Assembly (NCBI RefSeq): GCF_022201045.2
Contig: NC_068561.1
Coordinates: forward strand, 20,772,501-20,836,500
DNA from: Citrus sinensis
Lineage: Eukaryota > Streptophyta > Magnoliopsida > Sapindales > Rutaceae
Direction of reading: 5' to 3'
Length of the DNA stretch: 64,000 nucleotides
This document shows, one piece after another, positions 1 through 11,422 of the stretch; position 1 is the first letter of the stretch, and every line of letters starts with the position of its first letter. Made by a program: the position numbers and the translations under genes. The notes under the pieces are model-generated. The model worked only from the letters and a program-made list of their open reading frames with translations. It was not told where the DNA came from and did not search any database.

Positions 1-819
1 GAAACAAATAAATCATCGGATAATTAATAAGTTTTAACAGAATCCCTATAATATCCTCATAACGTGGTGAAATACAACTACATTCTAAAATATTTTCTCT
101 TCAAGAAACTACATAAACCATACTTTCTCTTTCAGTTATATCCTACAACATTGCATCATTTTTATTTTGATAGTGCAATATTTATTTTTCAATTAAAAGA
201 ATGCAGAATCTGAGGAAAATGAAGAAAGATAGCAAGTTACTTCAACTAAAAGTTCTCATTAGAATAAATATAATAAAAAATTCAACATATGTCCATTACA
301 GTAATTATACAGAGACACAACATTCAACTGTAAATTTACCAAATGCAAACTACTTGTTTTTGCGCAGCACTTTCAATAACAGAGTTTACCAAACTTTGAC
401 TGCTTTTCTTCATGCTAAATTATTTCTTCAGCGCAGTTGAATTATTATTATTATTACTACTATTATTATTTGTTAGTAGTCATAATAGTCCGAAACTGGC
501 ACCAAGGAGTTTCAAGCAATTTTCCTATTTATAAATAACATATGCAATGTCTCTACTAAATTTTTAATTGTCTCCACAATACAAAATTAGAAAAACCTTT
601 GATACCAAGTCAAAGAAGGGGGACTGAAAATTGCTTCCATTCAATCTAAATAGTAAGAGTGCTCTGCCATATGTCTGTTTACAGTAAGAAATTTAAATCA
701 TTGAGAAATATTAGAGAATGTGATGTTGAAATAATTCCAAGAAGATATCTGGTATGGAAAACCTATATATAATTAGAAGAAAAAAGAATATGGAGGCTGG
801 AATATGACAAGAAAATAAC
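1..819. other. SPINDLY intron running off the left edge
   Basis: This stretch lies downstream (minus-strand sense) of the last visible SPINDLY exon. I found no further exon of that gene here. The next expected TPR-coding exon is absent, so this intron must be longer than 819 bp. It is AT-rich, with a short run of TTA/TAT triplets around 440-475, and holds no other gene I can support. Confidence 0.6.
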
Positions 820-3622
820 CTTTGTTCCTAAATCTGTCAGGGCTATTGCCATATTGTTCTTTGCAATCTCAAAATTTGGTGACACAGCAAGACACCTGAC
901 ACAGCAGCAACCAGGGCACAACTTCAGCAGAGGTCGAAGATACAACCAGAAGCTAAAGAAAAGTTTGAAGCTGAATACCTCTCATAACATGCAATTGCTG
1001 ACTCCAAGTCACCACGATTTTTATAGATGACACCCATGTTGCAGTATGCTTCAGCATACATGGGCCTCTCCAAAGCAGCCTTCTCATAGCAACCAAGGGC
1101 TGTGTCATATTGCATCAATTCAGAGTAGACAACACCCAGGTTATAATATGCAGGCTGCATGATTTAAGAACAAAAACATAAGCCAAGCTGTAAAATAAGT
1201 AAAAGAAAGGAAATTCAAGCAACAAACAATGCACAACAAAAAAGAAAAATAACAAAGAACATCATATTACAGCATAATGAGGATCTATTTTTAGAGCTTC
1301 ATAGTACTTCTGAATTCCATCCTGAGTGTTTCCAGCAAGCTTTAAGCTAGTTCCTAGATCTGTTAGAACAATTGCTAGGCACTCCGCAGCAGGTTTGTAC
1401 GAGGGATCCGCACTCAAAGCCTTATGATATGACTGAGAAAAGTACATTATCAAGTTTCAGTAATAACCAGAAAGAACTAAAGCAAGCAAGTAGAAATTTA
1501 ATATAATGCAGAAGGCATAAGAAACTACAATAAAAAAGAAAATGAATGTTAATACAGAAGCATGCACAATAAATCAACAACTAATTATCAGCATGGTAAT
1601 TGACCAGAATGCTCTCTAGGTGTAAAGCAATAAAAAAAACTTTCATAAAATTTTATAAGTCTTGCAAATTACACAAGTATAAAACACATTTATTGAAAAT
1701 TCAGGGGAAAAAAGAAAAAAAAACAAGGAAGCATTTTTTCTCCTACTACAGAAGAAGAAAGGAGTGGAATATGTTAAAGGCCAAGAACCATGAAGCAACA
1801 AAGGAAGCTACCTTAGAATACTTAACCAAAAGAGAGAGAGAGAGAGAGAAAGTCCTTAATAGTCCCTCACTAATGAAATATATTTGTCCAGTTCAGGGAG
1901 AGAGAACTTAAGTAGCACTGAACCTGCCAATGGAAGAGGCAGCACCAATCTTTTTAAGCATGGTTTCTTAATTACCAGCTGTGGAGTCAGTTATTAAGTC
2001 CGAAACTAAGAAATCCTAGGCTGTCAAATAGAAAAATTCAACAGGTAAGAAACACAGGCAACTAGGGAATTTGTCATGCATTTACCCAAGCATTAGCATG
2101 ATTACAAGATGACTAGTTGGTGTAAGGCAGTGGATGCTACTGAATCTCTGGCCAATAGACCTTACAGAGGAGAACTGAAGAAACCAGCAATAAACCATGT
2201 TGGCATACTACTTTAGGCTTTGTCAAGGTAAAGAAAAACAAGGATCTTTTGTCCTTGGTTGGAACATAGGCTTTCTAGTGCTAATTGATGATAACATTCC
2301 TTTGTACCATTTGTTCAGGGTGTCTACTGGTATCGTTCACCTCCCTTGGTGTTGCTTGCTCAAGAACACGTATATTAAATGCGTAAAACCTCTCTTAGTT
2401 TGCTAGATATGTTCCGTGAGGGCTAGGATAGAAGGTTACTGGCTCACCCCATGCAAATTGAAATGTGGGTGGTTATGTTGCATCTACTATAGCCTAGGCT
2501 GAGTTTGATGCTGTGGACAGAGAATTCCTGAAGCCATTCGTGTATTGCAGTTCATATAGACTAGCTAATGATAGGTTTAATGGGGCGAAAACAGAAACAG
2601 GGTTAACTAGCTAACATTGGAAACTTATGCACGCAGAGAGCTGCAGAAGTTGGTCTATATGAACTGCAACATGTACATTTTTTCTATGACTTAGAGATGA
2701 TGCAATGATTTCTCTGAATATAACTATATAGCTCCTCCACAGTACCTCACAATTATGCGATTGATAGGGGCTAAGAAAAAATTAAAGGAGGTAAACCAGA
2801 ATTCGATCTACACAAGGTAGATATAAACACGACTAAGATAATGAGATGAGGGATCAAGAGTACCTAAAATTCTTATGACCAAAGTACACAACCACAGCTA
2901 CAAAATTCAATGACATTCTGTAATTGTATTAACAAATACTATCCATTAATTTTGTATTCATGTCATCATCACAAGTAGGAACAACATACACGTATAGCAA
3001 CTAAAACATAAAATAAATTCCCCCCCCCCCCAAAAAAAAAAGGAAAAAGAAAAAGAAAATGAAACTACAACATAAAAGGAGAAGTGAAATATGTATTGAA
3101 TTAAACAAAGGTCTGTGACACTGCAATCACTCAAACTAATTACGCACTCAAATAATTGGCGGTATAACATTATAATTAACTGTAACATTGACTTAACTGC
3201 CACAAGCATACCTCAGCTGCCTCTACCAGGCGTCCCTCATCTTTGTACAATATACCACAATGTGTATGGGCACATGCATTTTGTGGATCCAACTTGACTG
3301 CTTCCGAAAAACTGTCAAACGCAAGCCTTCCCATGTTCTGCATCTGCAGGCATATTCCTTTCCCAATGTGAGCTTCCACATTGCCACTATCTTTCTCCAG
3401 TACAATCTCATACAGAGCTAGAGCATCAACAAACTTGTTCCTTGATCGGAGAATGTTCGCATAAGACAGAGCATCCTTCCCTTCGAACCCCTTCAGTGTT
3501 GAACCAACAGCCACTGGAGAACCACTGGTACCAGGCAAAGACTGCGGTCCCTTCAAGAAACCGTTATCTTGAACTGGGTCTCTCTCTCTCCCATTACTGA
3601 CATCTTTTTCCATCCATGCCAT
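820..3622 (-). CDS. SPY: SPINDLY-type protein O-fucosyltransferase, N-terminal TPR part (partial)
   Basis: SPINDLY is the plant nucleocytoplasmic O-fucosyltransferase (long described as an O-GlcNAc transferase) that modifies DELLA repressors and other proteins in gibberellin signalling and the clock. Four coding exons read on the minus strand: 3622-3212, 1432-1271, 1154-979 and 895-820. They join in frame into 275 codons with GT/AG borders. The ATG at 3622-3620 is followed by a short variable leader and then TPR repeats, for example ALSYANILRSRNKFVDALAL, LTDLGTSLKLAGN, ERPMYAEAYCNMGVIYKNRG and NFEIAKNNMAIALTDLGTK. The family is about 910-930 residues long, so roughly the last two thirds, including the catalytic GT41 domain, lie left of the window. 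Intron 1 is about 1.8 kb. Identification rests on near-identity of these TPR blocks to remembered SPY sequences. Confidence 0.95.
1433..3211 (-). other. SPINDLY intron 1
   Basis: A long intron of about 1.8 kb between the first two coding exons. It contains a small GA run near 1841-1858, a poly-C/poly-A run near 3021-3041, and a perfect 17-bp inverted repeat (2545-2561 with 2653-2669). No coding potential is supportable. Confidence 0.7.
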
Positions 3623-4393
3623 CTGGTTAAATTATCGAAAGCTCGCTTCTTTAACTGAAAAAATATCCAAATCAAATTTCAAAGCAATCAAATGCACTGT
3701 AGTAAACTAAACCTTGAAATTTTTAGAGCAAAAAGAAAACAAAAAACTCAATGAAAATCAACTATTTGACACTAGTAAACAAAAACTGGCAAAACCCCGT
3801 AGCAAAGTTACGCCCCCACAAAAAACCCTAATCATGCAAAAGCAACATTAGCTGCTCCATTTCAAAAGCTGAGAACTTCAATCAAATTGATGATACCATA
3901 TGAAACCCCAAAGAGGGGGAAAAAAAAAAAGCAAAGCCCAGTTAAAAGAAAGATAAAACTGGGATCTAATCACTAAAATAACGAATATCAAATCACAAAA
4001 TCAATGATAATCTATTAAATACAACACAAAATAAAGAAGAAGAAATAGCGAAATATATTAGGGCTACGAATATTGAAACTCGCATTGAAATTATATATAT
4101 ATATATATATATATAAAGAGTTTCTTGCTTGGCAACACTACAAACACATGGCTACATACGTGAAAGATACTTGAAAGCTCTTGGCCTTTACCACCTCAAA
4201 TCAAAGCCTTGTAACGAAACCGCAAAGTGACGTCACATAATACGAAAAGACAGCGAGAAAGAGAGAGAGAGACTAAGACCAAATATTTTAAAAATAAAAA
4301 AAAGAACTGTGTGTTTGAGTTTATGTAAGCTTAATTATTATTATTTGTTGTTGCGGGGGATATTAAAGAAGCGGAGAGTGGGAGGCGAAAGCG

Positions 4394-4430
<37 letters not shown>

Positions 4431-4666
4431 CTGCCCGGGCAAAGACACGGAGAAGACAATATAGGGCTTGATGTCTCCCAAAACCAAGAGAGTGAGATGG
4501 CGTCCGTTCGTTAACTACAACATTAATTTTGTCCACTGAAGTTGCAGTGAAGGGACAACCTTCCTTTCTTCACCCTTTGTTTTTACTTTATTTTCCTTTT
4601 TGCCACTGCAACTTGAAGTTGTGCTCTTTTACGAAAAGTACAAATACCGTAACTACTACAAAGACC
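3623..4666 (-). promoter_or_regulatory. SPINDLY 5' leader and promoter region
   Basis: Upstream of the SPY ATG. It probably holds 5'UTR sequence, perhaps with a leader intron as in other plants, because a polypyrimidine-AG acceptor-like site lies just before the ATG-bearing exon. It contains a (AT)n tract near 4093-4115 and a (CT)n tract at about 4398-4427, which would read as GA repeats in the transcript direction. I cannot place the transcription start. Confidence 0.4.
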
Positions 4667-4676
4667 ATTTTATTTG
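4667..4676. repeat. Target-site duplication, left copy
   Basis: ATTTTATTTG is repeated exactly at 7656-7665, immediately outside the other end of the Mutator-like element. Ten bases fits the 9-11 bp duplications made by Mutator-superfamily transposition. Confidence 0.85.
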
Positions 4677-7655
4677 GGGTAATTTTCAGAAACCTCCCTT
4701 AAAGTATGGTGTATTTTTAGTTTGATAGAAAGTATTTAAGTATTCTTATAGACCTACCTACTGTTAGTATTTCGTTTCGTATATGTTAGGTAGATGAGGG
4801 CAAGATTGTAATTTGAATAAGTTAATAATAAAAAATCCAAAAATTTTAAGATTTTCACATGGGTTTTTTATTTAAATATACCTCATTTGTCTTTAAATGC
4901 CAAATTTATACCCCATTACATACATATACCTCCAAAAAGTATAAAAAGTCAAAAATAACCTTTACGTTTGCTTTCTCTCATGACTTCTATATAATAACAC
5001 AACCAAAGTCGAGTACACTCAACTTTTTACCCGACTTAATTAAAAAGAAAATTTTCATTTCAATTTAAGTCGAGTATTTTCAACCAATTACCGAACTTCA
5101 ATGAAAAGTCAAGAATTTTTGCTGAATGAATATTGGGTAAGGTTAAATTAAAGTCGGGTATTCTCGACTCTTTACTCGACTTACTTGAAAAAATCAAGAA
5201 TTTTTCAGATAATTTTTTATTTCAATTGAAGTCGAGTATTCTCGACTATTTACCCGACTAACATGAAAAAGTCGAGAATTTATGCTGAATTATTAATTGT
5301 GTATGGTTTGGTTGAAGTCGAGTATTTTCGACCATTTACCCGACTTCGAGGAGTTGGGTTTAGTTTTATGAGGATTTAGTTGTGGTTATTTTTGTATTTT
5401 TTCTAATTTTTTAGAGTATATATGTGTAAAATTTAATAGTGTTATAATTTTAGGTATATATTGGATATTTTAAAGGGAATGGGGTACATCCCACACAATT
5501 CTCCCTTTTCACATTGGCCTCTGGGCTTTATTCATCTCTTTCATCCACCAAAACTAGAAATACAACTCATCTCTCTCCTCCACCTAAATCGAAGCAAGGT
5601 AGCTCAAAACCCATTTCAAAAAATTGATCAATTACTTTGGTCACAAACTAGAGACCATGACGACAAAGTTGATGACGCCAATATCGACAACGAATGATTC
5701 ACAACTGCCATGTAAGAGAGTATAGTGAGTTTCGCCATCGAACACCCAATCATCCAGCTGTTTTGGAGCCACGAATGAGGTATGTATCAATTTCTTTTAG
5801 TCCATGTTATTTTTATTATCTAAAATTAGAATTTTCAGTGAAAAATTGAAAGTGGGTCTCAAAAAATTTTGAGAGCGTATCTGTTTCTCCTGATTTTTCG
5901 ATCGATTTGTGTTAGTTGCAGTTAAATGATTAATCCAATTCGTGTTGAAGATAGAGCTAAGTCGAATATCTCTGTGGTCCTGTAATTGATTGAAAATGGG
6001 TCTAGATTTTAGCTGTGTGCTTCTGATTTTTTCCATGGATTCATGATAGATGAAAATGGTTGATGAAGATTTGCTTGACATGTATATAGACGGTATTTTG
6101 TTAAAGGGGTTTTTAATTTTTTTTTCCCTTTTTTGGTGGTTTCGATTGTGGTATTTACATGCCTTGGGTTGAGAAAAACGAAAATGGTTTGTTGCACTCT
6201 TTTGTGTTGGATCAGTGAGTTTAGGCGATTTGAAATGGTTTGCGGCATTCAATTGATTGTTTATTTATGTGGTTTGATATGGGAAAAGCATAATAAAATT
6301 CAATTGTTCCATATATCAATTTGGATGTGATTTGAAATTATGAACTACAAAAAGTTAAAATTAATTTCTTATTATATTTTCAATTGAAAGTTACTATTGT
6401 CTTCTTTTTAGTACTTAGTATGCATTTTTCCCCATCTTCTAGTGGTGGTGTTACACCCATTTTTAATTTGATCGGCATCTTCTTCTGTACATGCATGTTT
6501 CTTGGATTCCAATTTTTGTTTCATATGATGAAGCTAATTTAATTCCTCCTTTTTAATATCAACTTTGTTCATCTAGGTTTGCGATTTTGATCTTTCTCAT
6601 TTGAAGGCAAACACATTTATGTCATCAAAATTTCCAATGTTTTTTTATTTTATAGTATCCAAACTGCTTATGGCAATATGAAATTGAGAATATTTCTTTC
6701 ATCATGTTAACCTGAGTGGATGGTGGATGATGTTTGTGTAAAAGATTTAAGTTATTTGTATTATAGAATATGTCTTATGTTTCGATTTGCAATTTCACCA
6801 TTAAATTGGCTTTGTAAATGATTAGAAGCTAAATGCATAAAATGAAAACAATAGTAGCATTTCTGAGTGGGGTATAATCAGATGCTAAGATGGTGATCCA
6901 TGACTTGTAATTTCTATTGTCGTTATAATTGGACTAGATCGAGGTAAACTGACTTTTCTTGTTCTGGTTTTTTTTTGGTTCTTTGTTCTAGATTTTTCTT
7001 TCTTTGTTTTACTTCTGGTTTCTTCTTCATCATATTCAATAACTGGCAGGAGCAAATGGAGAGGAAGAGGGTAGAATATGCTTTAAAAAAAAAGAGATAG
7101 CTCTAATTCAAAAATAAGGAGAAGAGAAAAGGGCAATGATTGAAGTTGTGGAGAAGAAATTCTTAATGCATAGGAGATGACAACAAAGTGTTGCAACTGG
7201 GAGCAGTTTTAAAGTACTATTCGATTGCTTTTCTAATCAAATTGTCTTTTGTACCTATTTACACACATATTTGTATTTGTAATTTGAATTTTACATTTTC
7301 TCAAGACAACTATGTTTATTTTTTTTAAAATCTGAATGTAACTAAAATATTAAAGTTTTTGTACTTATTACTCTATTTGATGATTTTTTATTTTTTAGCT
7401 GACAAACATTCAATGTCAATTTTTTTCCCTTAAGCGCGTTTAAGGTGTTTTATTGTCTAATGTGATATTTGGTGCTCGGGAGGAAGGGTGTTTTAAGTCT
7501 TTTTTGGTGTCAGGGGCAATTTTGTCTTTACGTCAGTCAACAAACAGTCAATGGATGGAAATGCAAACAGCAGGGGAGGTGTCTGATAATACACGGATAC
7601 TTTCTATCAAACTGATAATACACAAAACCTCAAGGGAGGTTTTTAAAAATTATCC
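4677..7655. mobile_element. Non-autonomous Mutator-like (MULE) DNA transposon, 2,979 bp
   Basis: The ends are inverted relative to each other. The left end begins GGGTAATTTTCAGAAACCTC, and the reverse complement of the right end begins GGATAATTTTTAAAAACCTC. Similarity continues through a shared AGTTTGATAGAAAGTAT block for roughly 100 bp. A perfect 10-bp direct duplication (ATTTTATTTG) flanks it. No transposase reading frame is present, so it depends on another element. The left interior carries a five-fold degenerate GTCGAG-type array (5006-5350). The middle (about 5690-7080) looks transcript-like, with a plausible GGTATGTAT donor near 5780 and a TGGCAGGAGC acceptor near 7049, so a captured host fragment (Pack-MULE) is possible but not identified. 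The target duplication is intact and the ends are similar but clearly diverged, so the insertion is not recent. Confidence 0.85.
5006..5350 (+). repeat. Degenerate five-unit GTCGAG array inside the MULE
   Basis: Five units start near 5006, 5067, 5151, 5229 and 5315. Each begins with an AAGTCGAGTATTCTCGAC-like block followed by a TTTACCCGACTT-like block, and most are followed by a GAAAAAGTCGAGAATTTTTG-like block. Spacing is 61-86 bp. The core is itself palindromic (GTCGAG...CTCGAC). Sub-terminal arrays of this sort occur in some MULEs and may bind transposase; that role is inferred. Confidence 0.7.
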
Positions 7656-7665
7656 ATTTTATTTG
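7656..7665. repeat. Target-site duplication, right copy
   Basis: ATTTTATTTG is identical to 4667-4676 and directly follows the right inverted end of the MULE. Confidence 0.85.
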
Positions 7666-9192
7666 TGCAAGCGTGCTCCCAAGTGTGGAGACTATACTGA
7701 ATTTGAAAATCGTCAGAAGAATATGCCCTAAATAAAATGAAGTTGCCAGAATTGCCCCCAGCACTGACCCAAGCCCAACTCGACCAGTTAAGAGAGGACA
7801 TTCGTGTACAACAGTACAACACTTAAGAGAGTATTCGAGAATGAGCATTATGCTTAAGATGGATGAATCATACTGTAAATTTGTAATTATCACAAAATTT
7901 GAGATTTTTAGCGATTTTGATCGTAATAAGAAATGTCACGGTCGAAACATCATAACTTGTAGTTAAAAATATGAAAACGTGTAAGGTAAGATACGATTGA
8001 TAATAATGGACCGCACCCTAATAGAATATATAGGTGTATTTTAGAAATTTATAAATTTATTGTCGGAGAAGATTGTAACTCATAAAATAATATTATATAT
8101 ATATAAATTTCCGATATTGTAGATGAAGAAATTTTATCATGCTATAATGCTTACAAAAACGTCTCTGTCATAAAGTGATGAGTTTTCTTGTAAAAATAGA
8201 CTATGAGGAATGAAAAATCATAACTTTGTAGTTTAAATGCGAGCACCTTCAACAAGTATTAATGGTGATTTGACAAAATGCCCAAAAAAAAAAAAAAGTC
8301 ATTCGAAGCTTCTCAGGAAAATAAAAAAAGGTTATTGAAAAAATTAATTGTGCATCTAGTATTTGCCTTTCAAATTGGGTTTATTAAACTAATAAAAGCG
8401 TATTATTAGTTTGTTCTTAAAACAATATATGAAATAAAAAGAACCAAAACGTGTGTAGTTAATTAGAAACGATTTTAAATCAGGATATTAATTATTATAT
8501 TCTATTTTATATTGAATTTCTAAATAATAACATCACTGATTAAAAAAAAAAAGGAAAACAATTAGTAAAAATGATAAAATATTAAAAATCAAAGAGTCAA
8601 TTTCTATTAAAATTAACTTTGCATCGAATAAGAATTCACTTATAATCTGATTATATACTAAACAAATAACTCAAATGGTGATTGATAATTAATGAATAAA
8701 AAATATAAAAAAAATTAAATCTTACTCATACATTACTACTAAAAAACACATGACAACAGATTAGATGATATGTACAGAAGAAATTCTCATGAAAATGCAT
8801 TCGTATAGTTGTGAGAAAGCAGTTGAAGCAACAATGGTGGAGGAGTCTAAAGAACACGAGGAACTTAAACCAACCATGCAATTAAGCATGTGATAACATT
8901 GACCGTTAGCTTTACCTTCCCGTCCAAAGTTTGTAATTAATTTAGCTTTCCCTTTGATTAATTGCCATTCAACTTCACAACTTTTCTAAACTCCCTTTCA
9001 GTTTAGCCGCTGTTAATTAAGTACATTCAAATCCCTCATGCGCATGCTTTACCTTTCAGCAATGTAAGTCTCTCTTTATTTTTCCATTTATTATTATTTT
9101 TTTTAAAAAAATATTAATCTGTAAGCTTCTGTTCTAATATGAACTTGTCACACACGCAGAAATTAAAAATAACGCGCGTAAATTAGTTAATC
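7666..9192. other. AT-rich intergenic region
   Basis: No gene is supportable. The right part (about 8900-9192) is the upstream region of the WD40 gene. I saw no clear repeat family here. Confidence 0.5.
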
Positions 9193-10212
9193 ATGCAAAG
9201 CTGTTCAGAGAAGAAGCCGGGAGTGCACACATACATGGCTCAATGGCCGATTTCCACGGTGGCATGGTCGGTCCGTCACGACAGGAAATCACGACTAGCC
9301 GTCGGGAGTTTCCTGGTGGACTACAGCAACAAAATCGAGCTCGTGAATTTTAATCCTGAAACATCCGATTTCTCGGCAGACAATCGACTCATCTTTGACC
9401 ACCCGTATACTCCCACAAACATCGCGTTCTTCCCCTCGGAAGAAACACTCAACCCCGACATCGTTGCCACGTCGGGAGATTCCCTACGCCTGTGGGAAAT
9501 TCACGACGACCACACTGAACTAAAGTCACTTTTGAACAGCAACAAGACGAGTGAATTCAGCTCCGCTATAACTTCATTCGATTGGGCTGGTTTCGACACT
9601 CGGCGTGTCGCCACGTGTAGCGTGGACACGACCTGCGTAATTTGGGACATCGATCGGGAAATTCTCGAAACCCAGTTGGTCGCGCACGACAGGGAAGTGT
9701 ATGACATTTCCTGGGGAGGATTTAACGTTTTCGCCTCGGTTTCCGGGGACGGTTCTGTCAGAGTGTTTGACTTGAGAGACAAAGAAAGATCGACAATCAT
9801 TTATGAAAATCCTGTACAGGATTGTCCTTTGCTAAGGCTCGAGTGGAATAAAGCTGATCCGAGGTTTATGGCAACGGTGGGAATGGACAGTAATAAAGTT
9901 GTTGTTTTGGACATTCGTTTCCCCACGAATCCTGTAGTGGTACTGAGTAAGCACGAGGGAAGTGTAAATGGGATATCATGGGCTCCACTTTACGGACGCC
10001 GGCTGTGCTCTGTTGCTGACGATTCATGGGCTTTGATATGGGAGGTGGTGGGGCCCGGATATCGCTCCGGAAATGGCGGCGCCAGCGGTGACGTGGAGCC
10101 GGAATTGTGCCATCAATCAATGGCCGAGATTAATGTCGTTCGTTGGTCTCCGCTTGAGTTGGATTGGATTGCTATCGCTTTCGTGAATAAATTACAGCTT
10201 CTTAAGGTCTAA
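9193..10212 (+). CDS. TTG1/LWD-type WD40 repeat protein, intronless
   Basis: A single-exon 339-residue protein of the TTG1/AN11/LWD1 family. These are WD40 scaffolds that join MYB and bHLH factors to control anthocyanin, trichome and seed-coat traits (TTG1), or that act in the clock (LWD). Family blocks are present in order: RLAVGSFLVDYSNKIELV, FDHPYTPTNIAF, LRLWEIHDDH, SEFSSAITSFDW, CSVDTTCVIWDIDRE, VAHDREVYDISWGG, FASVSGDGSVRVFDLRDKE, MDSNKVVVLDIRFP and the C-terminal NKLQLLKV. Length (340-345 expected) and lack of coding introns match the family. SFLVDY, LRLWEI and the QLLKV tail lean toward TTG1, but the N-terminus and the segment between the last two blades are divergent. It may therefore be a paralogue rather than the main TTG1. 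No other start is plausible: the ATG at 9193 opens the conserved region and gives the family length. Confidence 0.9.
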   Translation: MQSCSEKKPGVHTYMAQWPISTVAWSVRHDRKSRLAVGSFLVDYSNKIELVNFNPETSDFSADNRLIFDHPYTPTNIAFFPSEETLNPDIVATSGDSLRLWEIHDDHTELKSLLNSNKTSEFSSAITSFDWAGFDTRRVATCSVDTTCVIWDIDREILETQLVAHDREVYDISWGGFNVFASVSGDGSVRVFDLRDKERSTIIYENPVQDCPLLRLEWNKADPRFMATVGMDSNKVVVLDIRFPTNPVVVLSKHEGSVNGISWAPLYGRRLCSVADDSWALIWEVVGPGYRSGNGGASGDVEPELCHQSMAEINVVRWSPLELDWIAIAFVNKLQLLKV

Positions 10213-11422
10213 ATTTTGTTCATATATATATATAGTGATAGTTTGTTACGATGTCATGTGAGCATAATTATTATTAGCTCAAGAAATTAACATTTCGTCA
10301 CATATAAACTATCAAGGTTAGGCTCTCTTTTAATTATTTTGTAGGATGAGAGAAATAATGACTCTATGCATAACAAGTAGAATATAGTGATATAATTATA
10401 TACAAACTGACGTGAAATTAAAATATTAGTTAGATAAGTAAATGTATTATTCACCTCATACATTGACAATTACCAAAATATATTACAGTGCGTACAGATT
10501 GGATGGTAGTTAAACGAACAAACTGTCTCCGCCTTATTAACGCGATAAAAGATTTTATCATATCACTAACACGTTTTTTCTACCCCACATAGTTTATGCA
10601 TGGAGGTGGCGAAAAATATGAATCGTCCATCAATAACCCACTAACCCGATATGATTTTACGATAGAAAACAATTCTTCTAAATTCTAATCCACTTTGCTC
10701 ATACGCCGCTATTTTTGTCTCTTAAATTACACTAAAGTAACTCAGTTCTATAAAATCGTAGGGCAGGCTGGCAGCTAGCAACAATTATTCTATAGGCGGA
10801 AGGAACTCGGAGTATTTCTCCAGTCAAAACAAAGTTCATCATCCAAGTTTCTCATTTCTCCATAGATTATTCGATCATGCGTACAGATCATCCAATCATT
10901 AGCGTAAAAATATTTGTTATCATACAGTTTATTCCCCAAAAATAAAATAGAATAAAAATTATATAAATGAAAATCAAACTTCTTCCCAACTCTACGAGCA
11001 TATTCAAACCTCACCTCTTGTTCCACACGTCTCTCCTGTTAAAAAACTGGTAGAGGGTATGGTTCAATTTCTATAAGAATTACGTGAGTCATTTTAGTTT
11101 CAGGAAAATTCAACTAAGAGATTGATAATACAAAAAATTGTACAACAAAAAATTGCTTGCAACTGTTTTCCAAAGACGAGGAATATCAAACACAAGTATT
11201 CCCAGTTGAAACAAGGAAACTAATGTTGTCAGGAAAAATAAAGCAGAACACAAATCAAACTGCTTTTCCAAGATATTTCAAAAATATATACAGAAACTGA
11301 GGAATTTTCCTTGTCATTTTCCTTCTATGGGTACAGTAATTTTTTTTTTTTTTTGGTGAGAAACGTAACTTGGTATTTGAGCAGTCACATCCATTTGATT
11401 ACCAGTGAATGTTCCACATGAA
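10213..11422. other. Convergent intergenic region between WD40 gene and VPS55
   Basis: This contains the 3' flanks of two convergent genes. An open frame on the minus strand (11026-10790, 78 codons) resembles no family I recognise and has no supporting context, so I do not call it a gene. The remainder is AT-rich. Confidence 0.5.

Noticed and set aside
5797-6330. Several open frames inside the Mutator-like element on both strands
   Set aside because: None resembles a transposase or any known plant protein; left as possible captured or chance sequence.
10790-11026. Minus-strand open frame of 78 codons downstream of VPS55
   Set aside because: No recognised domain, no splice partners, no supporting context; probably chance in the 3' flank.
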